From positions 1 to 28,088 of the forward strand of contig DHHV01000017.1 of NCBI GenBank assembly GCA_002403455.1: 28,088 nucleotides of DNA. Direction: 5' to 3'. The DNA is from Hyphomonadaceae bacterium UBA4763 (GTDB lineage Bacteria > Pseudomonadota > Alphaproteobacteria > Caulobacterales > Aquidulcibacteraceae). Shown one piece after another: positions 8,135 to 15,093 of this stretch; positions within the stretch are counted from its first letter, which is position 1; each line of letters begins with the position of its first letter. The notes below the pieces were generated by a model that saw only the letters and a program-made list of their open reading frames with translations, ran no database searches and was not told where the DNA came from. The translations under genes and the position numbers were made by a program.

Positions 8135-8242
8135 AGCTTTCGTCACTTACACAAAATTCCGGACAGTCCTGGGGCTGGGGGGCCTTCCAGGACCCGCGCC
8201 GCCAATGTCGGCTTTCGCCTCACCCACGATATCCAGTCCTAA
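8135..8242 (+). pseudogene. 3' fragment, possible formylglycine-generating-enzyme (SUMF1)-like tail
   Basis: In the same frame as the IS481 fragment, the last ~20 codons before the TAA at 8240 read RTRAANVGFRLTHDIQS. R-x-x-N-x-GFR-hydrophobic is the characteristic ending of SUMF1/EgtB-type formylglycine-generating-enzyme domains. No start codon or further part of such a gene is present upstream, where transposase sequence begins. It may be the remaining end of the gene started at 5149. The motif is short, so the family assignment is tentative. Confidence 0.4.
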
Positions 8243-8254
8243 CAGGAGCAAGTC

Positions 8255-8899
8255 ATGACCCCGTCCAAATCCTTCATCGCCGTCAGCCTCGCGTCGGCTC
8301 TGCTGGCCGCCTGCTCGCAAGGCGCAGCGCCGGAAGACCGCCCGATCGAGGCCGCCGCCGCCAGCGCGGTCGGCGAGCGCTTTTACGATCGCGACTCCTT
8401 CACCATCGAATATCAAGTCTCCGGCGACGCCTCTGGCACGATCGTCGAGCATGCCCGCAATTGGGGCAAACAGCGCGCCGAGATCCAAGACACCCAGGCC
8501 GTGTTCTTTGGCGTCGCCACTGTCCAGAAATCCCGCAAAGTCATCGACGGCGCGCAGACCTACAACTTTGACGACGTCAACGGCACGCTGGTCTCGGGCC
8601 CAACGCCGTTTTACCAGGAATTTGTCGACGCCAGCCGCGGCGCCACCGGCGTGGAGATCGGCAAGTCGATCCTGCGCGCCATGGGCGCGGTTGAAACGGG
8701 CGAGACCGGCGCCTTTGCTGGCGAATCCTGCGCGTTCTGGGAGATCTCCCGGCTCGCCACCCGCGCCTGCATCACCGACTGGGGCGGCACGCTCTATTCG
8801 GCAGCGCGGATCGGCCAATTGACGCTCGAGCGCACCGCAATTGCTGTCCGCATCGGCGATGGCGGCCCTGACGCCGCCTTTTCCACCGCCGCCCCCTGA
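8255..8899 (+). CDS. Hypothetical lipoprotein
   Basis: 214 residues with a lipoprotein signal: hydrophobic segment then lipobox LLAAC with Cys at about residue 20, followed by a small polar linker, so it is expected to be lipid-anchored in the periplasm. The mature part (FTIEYQVSGDASG..., ESCAFWEISRLATRACITDWGGTLY) was not recognised as a named family; two cysteines (in ESCAFW and TRACIT) could form a disulphide. The start is supported by AGGAG six bases upstream. It follows the broken SUMF-like tail by 12 bases and may once have been in the same operon. Codon use is typical of the chromosome. Confidence 0.7.
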   Translation: MTPSKSFIAVSLASALLAACSQGAAPEDRPIEAAAASAVGERFYDRDSFTIEYQVSGDASGTIVEHARNWGKQRAEIQDTQAVFFGVATVQKSRKVIDGAQTYNFDDVNGTLVSGPTPFYQEFVDASRGATGVEIGKSILRAMGAVETGETGAFAGESCAFWEISRLATRACITDWGGTLYSAARIGQLTLERTAIAVRIGDGGPDAAFSTAAP

Positions 8900-8909
8900 T
8901 CCGGCTCCC

Positions 8910-8942
8910 AGCGTCCAAAAGTCACGCCAGCGTGAGGACGCT
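8910..8942. terminator. Nested hairpin after the lipoprotein gene
   Basis: AGCGTCC (8910-8916) pairs with GGACGCT (8936-8942), and inside it TCACGC pairs with GCGTGA around a two-base loop; only a five-base bulge interrupts the stem. It starts 11 bases after the stop codon. There is no U-tract, so classic intrinsic termination is uncertain; it may protect the 3' end of the message or act with a neighbouring element. Confidence 0.35.
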
Positions 8943-8949
8943 TGCTGAA

Positions 8950-8987
8950 CCGATCGCCGCAGCGCAGATGTGCGGCGCGGCGATCGG
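8950..8987. promoter_or_regulatory. 11-bp inverted repeat in the gshA leader
   Basis: CCGATCGCCGC (8950-8960) and GCGGCGATCGG (8977-8987) form a perfect 11-bp inverted repeat with a 16-base loop, 45 bases upstream of the gshA start. It could be a leader hairpin or a repressor site. No U-tract follows. The role is unknown. Confidence 0.35.
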
Positions 8988-9031
8988 GGGAGCGCGTTGC
9001 TCTTGCCCCCGCTGCTTTCTGGAGACCCGCT

Positions 9032-10393
9032 ATGGCCGAGGGCTATGCCGAGCCAGCGATCGCGTCTGTCGACACCCTCGTCGCGCATTTGGCGACCGGC
9101 CCCAAGCCGAAAGCCGATTGGCGCATCGGCACCGAGCACGAAAAGATCGTGTTCCGCCGCGCCGATAACCGGCCCGTTCCCTATGACGGCCCCAATGGCA
9201 TTCGCGCGCTCCTCGAGGGCATGACCCGCTTTGGCTGGCGCCCCGTTTACGAGGGCGCCAATATCATCGCGCTCGAGCAAGGCATGGCCTCGATCACGCT
9301 CGAGCCGGGCGGCCAGTTCGAGCTCTCCGGCGCCCCGCTCGTTCATCTGCACGAGACCTGCCGCGAGGTCGGCGAGCATTTGCGCCAGGTGCGCGAAGTC
9401 GCCGGCGAGCTCGACCTTGCCTTTCTCAGCCTCGGCTTTTCGCCGCTCTGGTCGCTAGACGAAACCCCGATCATGCCGAAGGGCCGCTACAAGATCATGC
9501 GCGATTATATGCAGCGGGTCGGTCGGCTGGGCCGCCAGATGATGTTCCGCTCGTGCACCGTGCAGACCAATTTGGATTTCGGCTCCGAAGCCGACATGGT
9601 CAAGAAAATGCGCGTCAGCCTGGCGCTGCAGCCGATCGCCACCGCTTTGTTCGCCAATTCACCTTTCGCGGAGGGGCGCCTCAATGGCTATAAATCCTAT
9701 CGCGCCCATGTCTGGAGCGACACCGACCCCGACCGCACTGGCATGCTCGATTTCGCCTTCGAAGACGGCTTCGGCTATGAGCGCTACGTCGATTATGCGC
9801 TCGATACGCCGATGTATTTTGTCTATCGCGACGGCAAATATATCGATGCGTCTGGTCTGTCGTTCCGCGACTTCATGGCCGGCAAATTGCCGGTTTTGCC
9901 TGGCGAGCGGCCGACTTTGAAAGATTTCAAAGACCATTTGACGACTCTGTTTCCGGAAGTGCGGCTGAAGACCTATCTGGAAATGCGCGGCGCCGATTCC
10001 GGCCCCTGGAGCCTTCTGTGCGCGCTGCCGGCCTTTTGGGTCGGCTTGCTCTATGACGATGGCGCGCTCGACGCAGCCTGGGACTTGGTCAAGGACTGGA
10101 CCGGCCCCGAGCGCGAAGCGCTTCGCCGCGCCGTGCCGACGCTCGGCTTGCGCGCGCCGATCCGCAACACCCATGTCCAAGCCCTGGCCAAACTATGTCT
10201 GGCGATCGCCCGCGCCGGCCTTGCCGCCCGCGCCCGTGACCAATTGGCCGAGGGCATTGACGAGACCGGCTTTCTCAATGGCCTCGATATCATTGCCGAT
10301 AGCGGCTTGACCCAAGCCGACCGGCTGATCGCCCGTTTCAAATCCGAGTGGGGCGGCTCGACCCTGCCGGCCTTCACCGAATGCGTCTATTAA
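9032..10393 (+). CDS. gshA: Glutamate-cysteine ligase, plant/alphaproteobacterial type
   Basis: 453 residues, close to the ~455 typical of this type. It catalyses ATP-dependent joining of glutamate and cysteine, the first step of glutathione synthesis, in the cytoplasm. Recognisable segments are IGTEHEK near 32, GGQFELSGAP near 93, CTVQTNLDF near 176, RAHVWSDTDPDRTGM near 227, TYLEMRGADSGP near 321 and the C-terminal ECVY. The ATG at 9032 with GGAG eight bases upstream is preferred over an upstream TTG at 8942, because the extra 30 residues are low-complexity and lie over the leader hairpin. No gshB is in the window. The downstream TPR gene follows after 81 bases. Confidence 0.92.
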   Translation: MAEGYAEPAIASVDTLVAHLATGPKPKADWRIGTEHEKIVFRRADNRPVPYDGPNGIRALLEGMTRFGWRPVYEGANIIALEQGMASITLEPGGQFELSGAPLVHLHETCREVGEHLRQVREVAGELDLAFLSLGFSPLWSLDETPIMPKGRYKIMRDYMQRVGRLGRQMMFRSCTVQTNLDFGSEADMVKKMRVSLALQPIATALFANSPFAEGRLNGYKSYRAHVWSDTDPDRTGMLDFAFEDGFGYERYVDYALDTPMYFVYRDGKYIDASGLSFRDFMAGKLPVLPGERPTLKDFKDHLTTLFPEVRLKTYLEMRGADSGPWSLLCALPAFWVGLLYDDGALDAAWDLVKDWTGPEREALRRAVPTLGLRAPIRNTHVQALAKLCLAIARAGLAARARDQLAEGIDETGFLNGLDIIADSGLTQADRLIARFKSEWGGSTLPAFTECVY

Positions 10394-10474
10394 CGCGGGC
10401 GCCCAACTCAAAAGCGTCAGAAAATTGCCGCGCAGCGCTTGCCGCCTCGCCGATTTCACCGCACTGCTGAGCGG

Positions 10475-12139
10475 ATGAAAACGCGTTCCCTTTCAGTGCT
10501 CGTCCTGTTGCTTGCGGCCGCCTGCCAGACGGAGGCGCCGCCGGCGCAAAGCTGGACGCCCTTTCTGCCGGGCGATAATCTCTACGCCGCGATCATGCAG
10601 GGCGATTACGCCGGCGCGCGCGGCGATGCGCGCCTCGCCGCCCAGCGTTACACCGCCGCCATCGGCTTTGCGCCGAGCATCGATCGGCCGGCCTTCGCGG
10701 CTCGCGCTCATGATTACGCGCTGGAAGCGGGCGAGTTTCCCCTCGCGCTCGAGCTTGCCCGCATCGCCGGCCCGAGCCTTGATCGCGCCGCCCTCACCTT
10801 GCAAATCGCCGGCCTGATCGGTCTTTCGCCAGAGCCGATCGCGCTGAAGCCCGAGCCGATCCTCGACGCCGACGCCCAGGCCTTGGCGCTCGCCATTGCT
10901 TGGCGCCTCGCCGCTGCGGGCGATTTTGCCGGCGCCGCCGCGCAAGTCGAAGCGATCCGCGAGGTCGACGCGTCCGCCATCGGCCTCAAACGCGGGGCTG
11001 TCGCTCTGTTGGCGATCGCCCAAGGCGCCGATGCCGACGCCGCCAGCGGCCTGCAAGGCCTGCAGCAAGCCGGGCGCCTTCCTGTCGCTTATCTTGCCCT
11101 CCTGGCCGGCGCGCAGGCCCGTAGCGGCGATCTCCTCACCGCTCGGCGCAATGCCCGTTTCGTGGCGCGCGACGCCCTCAACGGCCGCGACATCTTCACC
11201 ATCGCCGCCGCGGAGGCCCTGCACGGCGACCAGACCCCGCCGCCGCCCGATCCGCGCGCTTTGCTTGCCCAGCAATTGGTCGCCTTCGCCATCGAGCGCG
11301 GCCCGATGGCCGACAGCCTCGGCTGGCTGACGCTGGCCTGCGCCTTGGCGCCGCAGGACTCTGCCCTCACCTTCGTGCAGGCGCAATTTCTGCAATCCAT
11401 GCAACGCGATCGCGCCGCGCTCGAAACGCTCGAACAGATCGACCCGGCCGCCCCGCATGCGTTTGCCGCGCTTATCGACCAGATCGCCATTCTGCAGCGC
11501 GAAGAGCGCAGCGAAGAGGCCCGCGCGCTCGCTTTGGCCCATCGCGACCGAAGCCCGCGCGTTTTGGAAATCCTGGCCGCGCTCTATACCGAAGCCGACG
11601 ATTATCCCGCCGCCGAAGCGGTCCTAACCGATTTTCTCGCGAGCGCCCCCGAAACGGCCCCGTCCTGGCGCGCTCATTTTAGCCGCGGCGCCGCGCGCGA
11701 ACGCCAAGGCAAACTCGCCGAGGCCGAAAGTGATTTTCGCGAAGCCATCCGCCTCGCGCCAACCGAAGCCGAACCGCTCAATTACCTTGGCTATATGCTA
11801 ATCGATCAAACCGATCGCGTCGAAGAAGGCTTTGAATTGGTGCGCCGCGCCTTCGTGCTCGCCCCACGCGCCGGCCATATCGTCGACAGCCTGGGCTGGG
11901 CCTATTTGCGGCTCGACCGGGTCCAAGAAGCGATCGATTTTCTCGAACGCGCTGTCGAACTTGATCCGGGTCAGGCCGAGATTATCGACCATCTCGGCGA
12001 CGCCTATTGGGAAAGCGGGCGCCGGCGCGAGGCGGTGTTTCAATGGCGCCGCGCGTTGTCGTTCAGCCCCGACCCTGATCGCGCCGCCCGTCTCGAGATC
12101 AAGATCAAAGACGGCCTAAAGGCGTCGCCCGCGCCATGA
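10475..12139 (+). CDS. TPR-repeat lipoprotein
   Basis: 554 residues. A lipoprotein signal with lipobox LAAAC (Cys near residue 17) argues for start at 10475 and not at 10439, which would put 12 charged residues before the signal. The body is alanine-rich helical repeat; clear tetratricopeptide repeats occupy the last ~160 residues (motifs such as LNYLGYMLID, VDSLGWAYLRL, IDHLGDAYWESG, each followed by an A..FRxAxxLxP-like segment). TPR arrays mediate protein-protein contacts; a role in envelope or secretion assembly is plausible but unproven. The stop overlaps the ispE start (ATGA at 12136-12139), so the two genes are translationally coupled. Proteins of this kind are known next to ispE in alphaproteobacteria. 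Confidence 0.82.
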   Translation: MKTRSLSVLVLLLAAACQTEAPPAQSWTPFLPGDNLYAAIMQGDYAGARGDARLAAQRYTAAIGFAPSIDRPAFAARAHDYALEAGEFPLALELARIAGPSLDRAALTLQIAGLIGLSPEPIALKPEPILDADAQALALAIAWRLAAAGDFAGAAAQVEAIREVDASAIGLKRGAVALLAIAQGADADAASGLQGLQQAGRLPVAYLALLAGAQARSGDLLTARRNARFVARDALNGRDIFTIAAAEALHGDQTPPPPDPRALLAQQLVAFAIERGPMADSLGWLTLACALAPQDSALTFVQAQFLQSMQRDRAALETLEQIDPAAPHAFAALIDQIAILQREERSEEARALALAHRDRSPRVLEILAALYTEADDYPAAEAVLTDFLASAPETAPSWRAHFSRGAARERQGKLAEAESDFREAIRLAPTEAEPLNYLGYMLIDQTDRVEEGFELVRRAFVLAPRAGHIVDSLGWAYLRLDRVQEAIDFLERAVELDPGQAEIIDHLGDAYWESGRRREAVFQWRRALSFSPDPDRAARLEIKIKDGLKASPAP

Positions 12140-13056
12140 CGCCCCCCATTCATGAAAAGGGCTTTGCCAAGCTCAATCTCTATTTGCATGTCGGCCCGCC
12201 GCTGCCCAATGGCCGCCATCCGCTCGAAAGCCTCGTGGCGTTCGCTGATATCGGCGATGACGTGTCGCTGGAGCCGATCGAGGGGCCCGAGCATCGGCTG
12301 ACGATCGATGGACCCTTCGCCGGCGGCCTCGCCGAAGACACGCTCGGCGATAATCTCTGTTTACGCGCGCTTGGGGCATATCAACGCGCCTCTGGCTGGA
12401 AAGACGCGCGCTTCCACATTCGCCTCACCAAGAATTTGCCGATCGCAGCCGGCCTTGGCGGCGGCTCGGCCGATGCGGCGGCGGTGTTGCGCGCCGTCAA
12501 CGCTGTCGCCCCAGCGCCTTTGTCGCTCGATGACTTGGCCCAACTCGCCCGCCCGCTTGGCGCCGATGTGCCGGCTTGCGTCTATGCCCGCCCCGTCATG
12601 ATGGAAGGAACCGGCGAGGACGTCCGCCCCGCCGCTTGCCCGCCTTTTGGCGTTGTGCTCGCCAATCCGCGCGCCCCGGCTCCGACCGGGGAGGTCTATC
12701 GCCAATTCGACGCGCTGAATTTGGGGGCCGAATTCCACCGCGATCCGGACCTGGGGAGCGGGTCCATGGACGAGGTGCTGGCCCGACTTGGCGCCCGTCG
12801 CAACGACCTCGAGACGCCCGCGATGATGATCGCCCCGACAATCGCCGAGATGATGCGCGCTTTGGATGAATTGCCGGGCCGCCTTTTGGCGCGCATGGCC
12901 GGCAGCGGCGCCTCTGGCTTTGCCCTGTTTGAGACGGCCGCTGCTGCAGCCACGGCGCGAACCAGCTTTGCGGCCCGCATTCCCGCTTGGTGGAGCGCCA
13001 GCGGCGTGCTGATCGCAACGTCTTCCCTCTCGCGCGCCGAGCGCGCCGCCGAATAG
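12136..13056 (+). CDS. ispE: 4-diphosphocytidyl-2-C-methyl-D-erythritol kinase
   Basis: 306 residues, family size about 280-300. It phosphorylates CDP-methylerythritol in the non-mevalonate (MEP) isoprenoid pathway, cytoplasmic. The GHMP-kinase signature is clear: the N-terminal FAKLNLYLHVG with the conserved Lys at residue 12, the ATP-binding loop PIAAGLGGGSADAA near 97, the conserved Asp in PLGADVPACVY, and the C-terminal GSGASGFALF motif. The start overlaps the upstream TPR gene by four bases. It ends 24 bases from the convergent holin gene, without an obvious intrinsic terminator. Confidence 0.95.
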   Translation: MTPPIHEKGFAKLNLYLHVGPPLPNGRHPLESLVAFADIGDDVSLEPIEGPEHRLTIDGPFAGGLAEDTLGDNLCLRALGAYQRASGWKDARFHIRLTKNLPIAAGLGGGSADAAAVLRAVNAVAPAPLSLDDLAQLARPLGADVPACVYARPVMMEGTGEDVRPAACPPFGVVLANPRAPAPTGEVYRQFDALNLGAEFHRDPDLGSGSMDEVLARLGARRNDLETPAMMIAPTIAEMMRALDELPGRLLARMAGSGASGFALFETAAAAATARTSFAARIPAWWSASGVLIATSSLSRAERAAE

Positions 13057-13080
13057 CCTGCTTTCAGTCGCGGCATATGG

Positions 13081-13563
13081 TCATCCTGTCGCTTCCCCCC
13101 GCCGCGCTTGCGCTTTTGACCGATCGCCGAACCACCACAAGGTCGCCGCCGTCGCCGCAAAAGTGGCGGTTTCGATGATCGCCGCCCGCCCTTCGGCTTC
13201 CGCCGCAAAAAACACCGCGCCGGTAATCACCCAAAGCAGCAGGGTCAAAACTGGCCGCGTCAGCGCCCGCACCGCATCGACCCATTTATAGGACGGCGCG
13301 ATCGCCGCTTCCGCCGCCAGCGAGCCTTTCAGGCCGTCCCACCCGCCTTTGACATCGATCAGCGCAATTTCAGCTTCGGTTTCTTGCGCCTTCGCGGCCA
13401 TTTGCATTTCCAGCAATTTCGTCTCATGCGCCCAGCGGTCTTTTTCATGCCGGTTCGATTGGCGCCGCTCAAAAAACCCCGCCAGCCGCCCCAAAGCCGT
13501 GCCGGCCAGGCCAAACAACCCACCCGACGCCGCGCTTGCCGCCAATCCCAAAATGTCCGCCAT
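13081..13563 (-). CDS. 3TM holin of gene-transfer-agent type
   Basis: 160 residues. It starts MADILGLAAS; the longer frame to 13599 is less likely because it adds a charged extension. A short Gly/Ala/Leu-rich hydrophobic segment sits at the N-terminus, then a charged helical region (about 30-75, RRQSNRHEKDRW and Glu/Lys/Ala-rich), then two strong hydrophobic segments (near 105-120, LTRPVLTLLLWVITGAVFF, and near 130-148). This layout matches the 'holin of 3TMs for gene-transfer release' family known from Rhodobacter gene transfer agents and from phages. It would make inner-membrane holes letting the endolysin reach peptidoglycan. It is the last gene of the minus-strand cassette, 20 bases after the peptidase. 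Confidence 0.75.
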   Translation of the reverse strand: MADILGLAASAASGGLFGLAGTALGRLAGFFERRQSNRHEKDRWAHETKLLEMQMAAKAQETEAEIALIDVKGGWDGLKGSLAAEAAIAPSYKWVDAVRALTRPVLTLLLWVITGAVFFAAEAEGRAAIIETATFAATAATLWWFGDRSKAQARRGEATG

Positions 13564-13583
13564 TTCGTGCTCCTGCCTTTTGC

Positions 13584-14021
13584 TCAGCCGAGTCCCCAAG
13601 CGGCTTTCGCCGCCGCTCCATAGAACCAGCGCGCCGCCCCCCCCCGCCGATCCAAATGCATAAAGCCGCGCGCCAGTCCGATCCCGGTAAAGCCGCTTTC
13701 GACCGCCGCCGCCAGCAGCCGCGCCCGATCATGGCCCTCAAGCCCGATATCCACGGCGATGGTCTTGTGCTGCGACAAGGGCGCGCCGCCGACCGCCGCA
13801 TTCCATTGCGCGCAGCGATGACCCGATCGGATAATCAGCGGCGCGCCCATCGCCGCGCGCAACGCCTGCAGCGCATCGAGAAACGCCGCGTCATCCCAAT
13901 ATTCCCCGTCGCAAAACCGCCCGCCGCAGCGGCAGGCAAGCTCTTGCGGCGAAAAATTCGGCCATCGCCCTGCATCGAACGGCGTGTTGAGCGGCGCATC
14001 ACGCCAGTTTTTCCATATCAT
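13584..14021 (-). CDS. M15-family peptidase, phage-type endolysin
   Basis: 145 residues from the ATG at 14021, which has GGAAG at suitable distance; a TTG four codons upstream is less likely. Peptidase M15A (D-Ala-D-Ala carboxypeptidase/endolysin) motifs are present: SPQELACRC near the N-terminus, IIRSGHRC near 76, SQHKTIAVDIG with the zinc-binding His and Asp near 95-103, and GFMHLDRR with the catalytic/zinc His near the C-terminus. The enzyme would cut peptide cross-links of peptidoglycan. No signal peptide is seen, consistent with holin-dependent release by the adjacent 3TM protein. It is 88 bases downstream of the fibre gene across an AT-rich spacer. Confidence 0.85.
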   Translation of the reverse strand: MIWKNWRDAPLNTPFDAGRWPNFSPQELACRCGGRFCDGEYWDDAAFLDALQALRAAMGAPLIIRSGHRCAQWNAAVGGAPLSQHKTIAVDIGLEGHDRARLLAAAVESGFTGIGLARGFMHLDRRGGAARWFYGAAAKAAWGLG

Positions 14022-14109
14022 GCTTGCTTCCAATCAGATAACAACAAATATTCTACCCCGATTTAATAAATTTACCTTCGGGCATAATGAAAAAAACACC
14101 GCCAAAACA
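14022..14109 (-). promoter_or_regulatory. AT-rich spacer, possible promoter of the lysis gene pair
   Basis: This spacer is strikingly AT-rich compared with the rest of the window (TTTAATAAATTTACC, A-runs). On the minus strand it offers -10-like TAGAAT and TATTAAAT sequences upstream of the endolysin gene, but no convincing -35 at correct distance was found. It may allow the endolysin/holin pair to be expressed separately from the fibre genes. This is inference from composition. Confidence 0.3.
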
Positions 14110-15093
14110 TCAAAAATCGCTTTCTATATAGATTTTTGCAATTTCTATGTTTGCGGCAGCGGCAACTCCATTACGGATTTCGGCCTTAAATGCCAAAAAT
14201 TGCGTGTTGATAGGCAAATCGGACGCATAGACGGTGGCCGGCAGAACTATGGCGCCGGTTTCTATGTTGATGATTTCGACCGTAATGTTTCCGGGCGCCG
14301 TTCCATCATGCGGCGGGCAAAACATGCGCAAATCAAAGGCGTTCGACGTCAACCGCTGAGCGGCTGCGCCAAGGTCGACCCGGGTCGCCACGCCCGCGCC
14401 GTCATTCATCATCAATTGCCAATTGCCGGCGCTTGAATCGGCGCCGTCAAATCCCATTCCGATCATGTTGGTAAGTGCGGATGCGTCGCCGCCAAGAGTC
14501 GAGGAGCTGGCGCAAACTCCGACAAAAGCCATAGAACCGTTGAGCGTGATGTTGATGCCAAATTGACAGCGGAAGAAAAACCCGCCGCGCCCCGCGGCGT
14601 TTCCGCGCCACCATTGCGTGTGACTTGTGCGCACGCCAGCTGTGTTGCCGGCCGTTGTTGTCGTCTGAAACCGTTTTCGAAACACCGACCCCCATAGCGA
14701 TCCTGAGTTCGCCGACGGCGAAGATAATGTTCCGCCGGAGTTCAACGTCGTGCCAATTTGCTGCATCGCTGCCGTGCCCGTGGTCGGCGAAGCCATCATT
14801 ACAGCATTGCCGTGCAAGCCTGCCTGCAGCACGCTATCGAGGCCGGAAGGTCCGATATATCCAGGCAATTGCCGCCCCGCGATCGGTCGACGAATAAGCC
14901 GCACGACATTGGCTGGCGGTAAAATTAAGTCTGTGGACGTCAAATCAACAGCGCCGCTGGACGCACCGCCACTGTCGCCCGCTGGTCCCGGCGGCCCCGC
15001 CGGCCCTGGTTCGCCCTGTGGCCCCGCCGGACCAGCTGGCCCTTGCGGCCCAGTCAGCCCCGACGCGCTTGGAAGCAAATCACTCAGTTTCAT
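14110..15093 (-). CDS. Collagen-like phage/GTA fibre protein
   Basis: 327 residues from the ATG at 15093. That start overlaps the stop of the upstream DUF2793 gene as ATGA (15090-15093), which decides it over the in-frame ATG at 15108. After a short N-terminus (MKLSDLLPSA) comes a collagen-like segment of about ten Gly-X-Y triplets (residues 12-41, GPQGPAGPAGPQGEPG...), the usual trimeric stalk element of phage fibres. A Gly/Ser/Thr/Asn-rich beta-structured region follows, with a C-terminal domain that was not recognised (SMAFVGVCASSS, MIGMGFDGADS, FLAFKAEIRNG). It is likely a receptor-binding or host-recognition fibre working with the adjacent DUF2793 protein. No catalytic motif was seen. 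Confidence 0.75.
   Translation of the reverse strand: MKLSDLLPSASGLTGPQGPAGPAGPQGEPGPAGPPGPAGDSGGASSGAVDLTSTDLILPPANVVRLIRRPIAGRQLPGYIGPSGLDSVLQAGLHGNAVMMASPTTGTAAMQQIGTTLNSGGTLSSPSANSGSLWGSVFRKRFQTTTTAGNTAGVRTSHTQWWRGNAAGRGGFFFRCQFGINITLNGSMAFVGVCASSSTLGGDASALTNMIGMGFDGADSSAGNWQLMMNDGAGVATRVDLGAAAQRLTSNAFDLRMFCPPHDGTAPGNITVEIINIETGAIVLPATVYASDLPINTQFLAFKAEIRNGVAAAANIEIAKIYIESDF

Noticed and set aside
8005..8571. Plus-strand open frame of 188 codons
   Set aside because: Arg/Ser-rich out-of-frame reading over the IS481 fragment and the lipoprotein gene; the true frames show family motifs.
8942..9031. Upstream TTG start for gshA
   Set aside because: It would translate through the 11-bp hairpin and add a non-conserved Arg/Ala-rich stretch; ATG 9032 has a Shine-Dalgarno and gives the family length.
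8147..9379. Minus-strand open frame of 410 codons across the lipoprotein gene and the gshA start
   Set aside because: It crosses two plus-strand genes and their leader hairpins, and its translation shows no domain.
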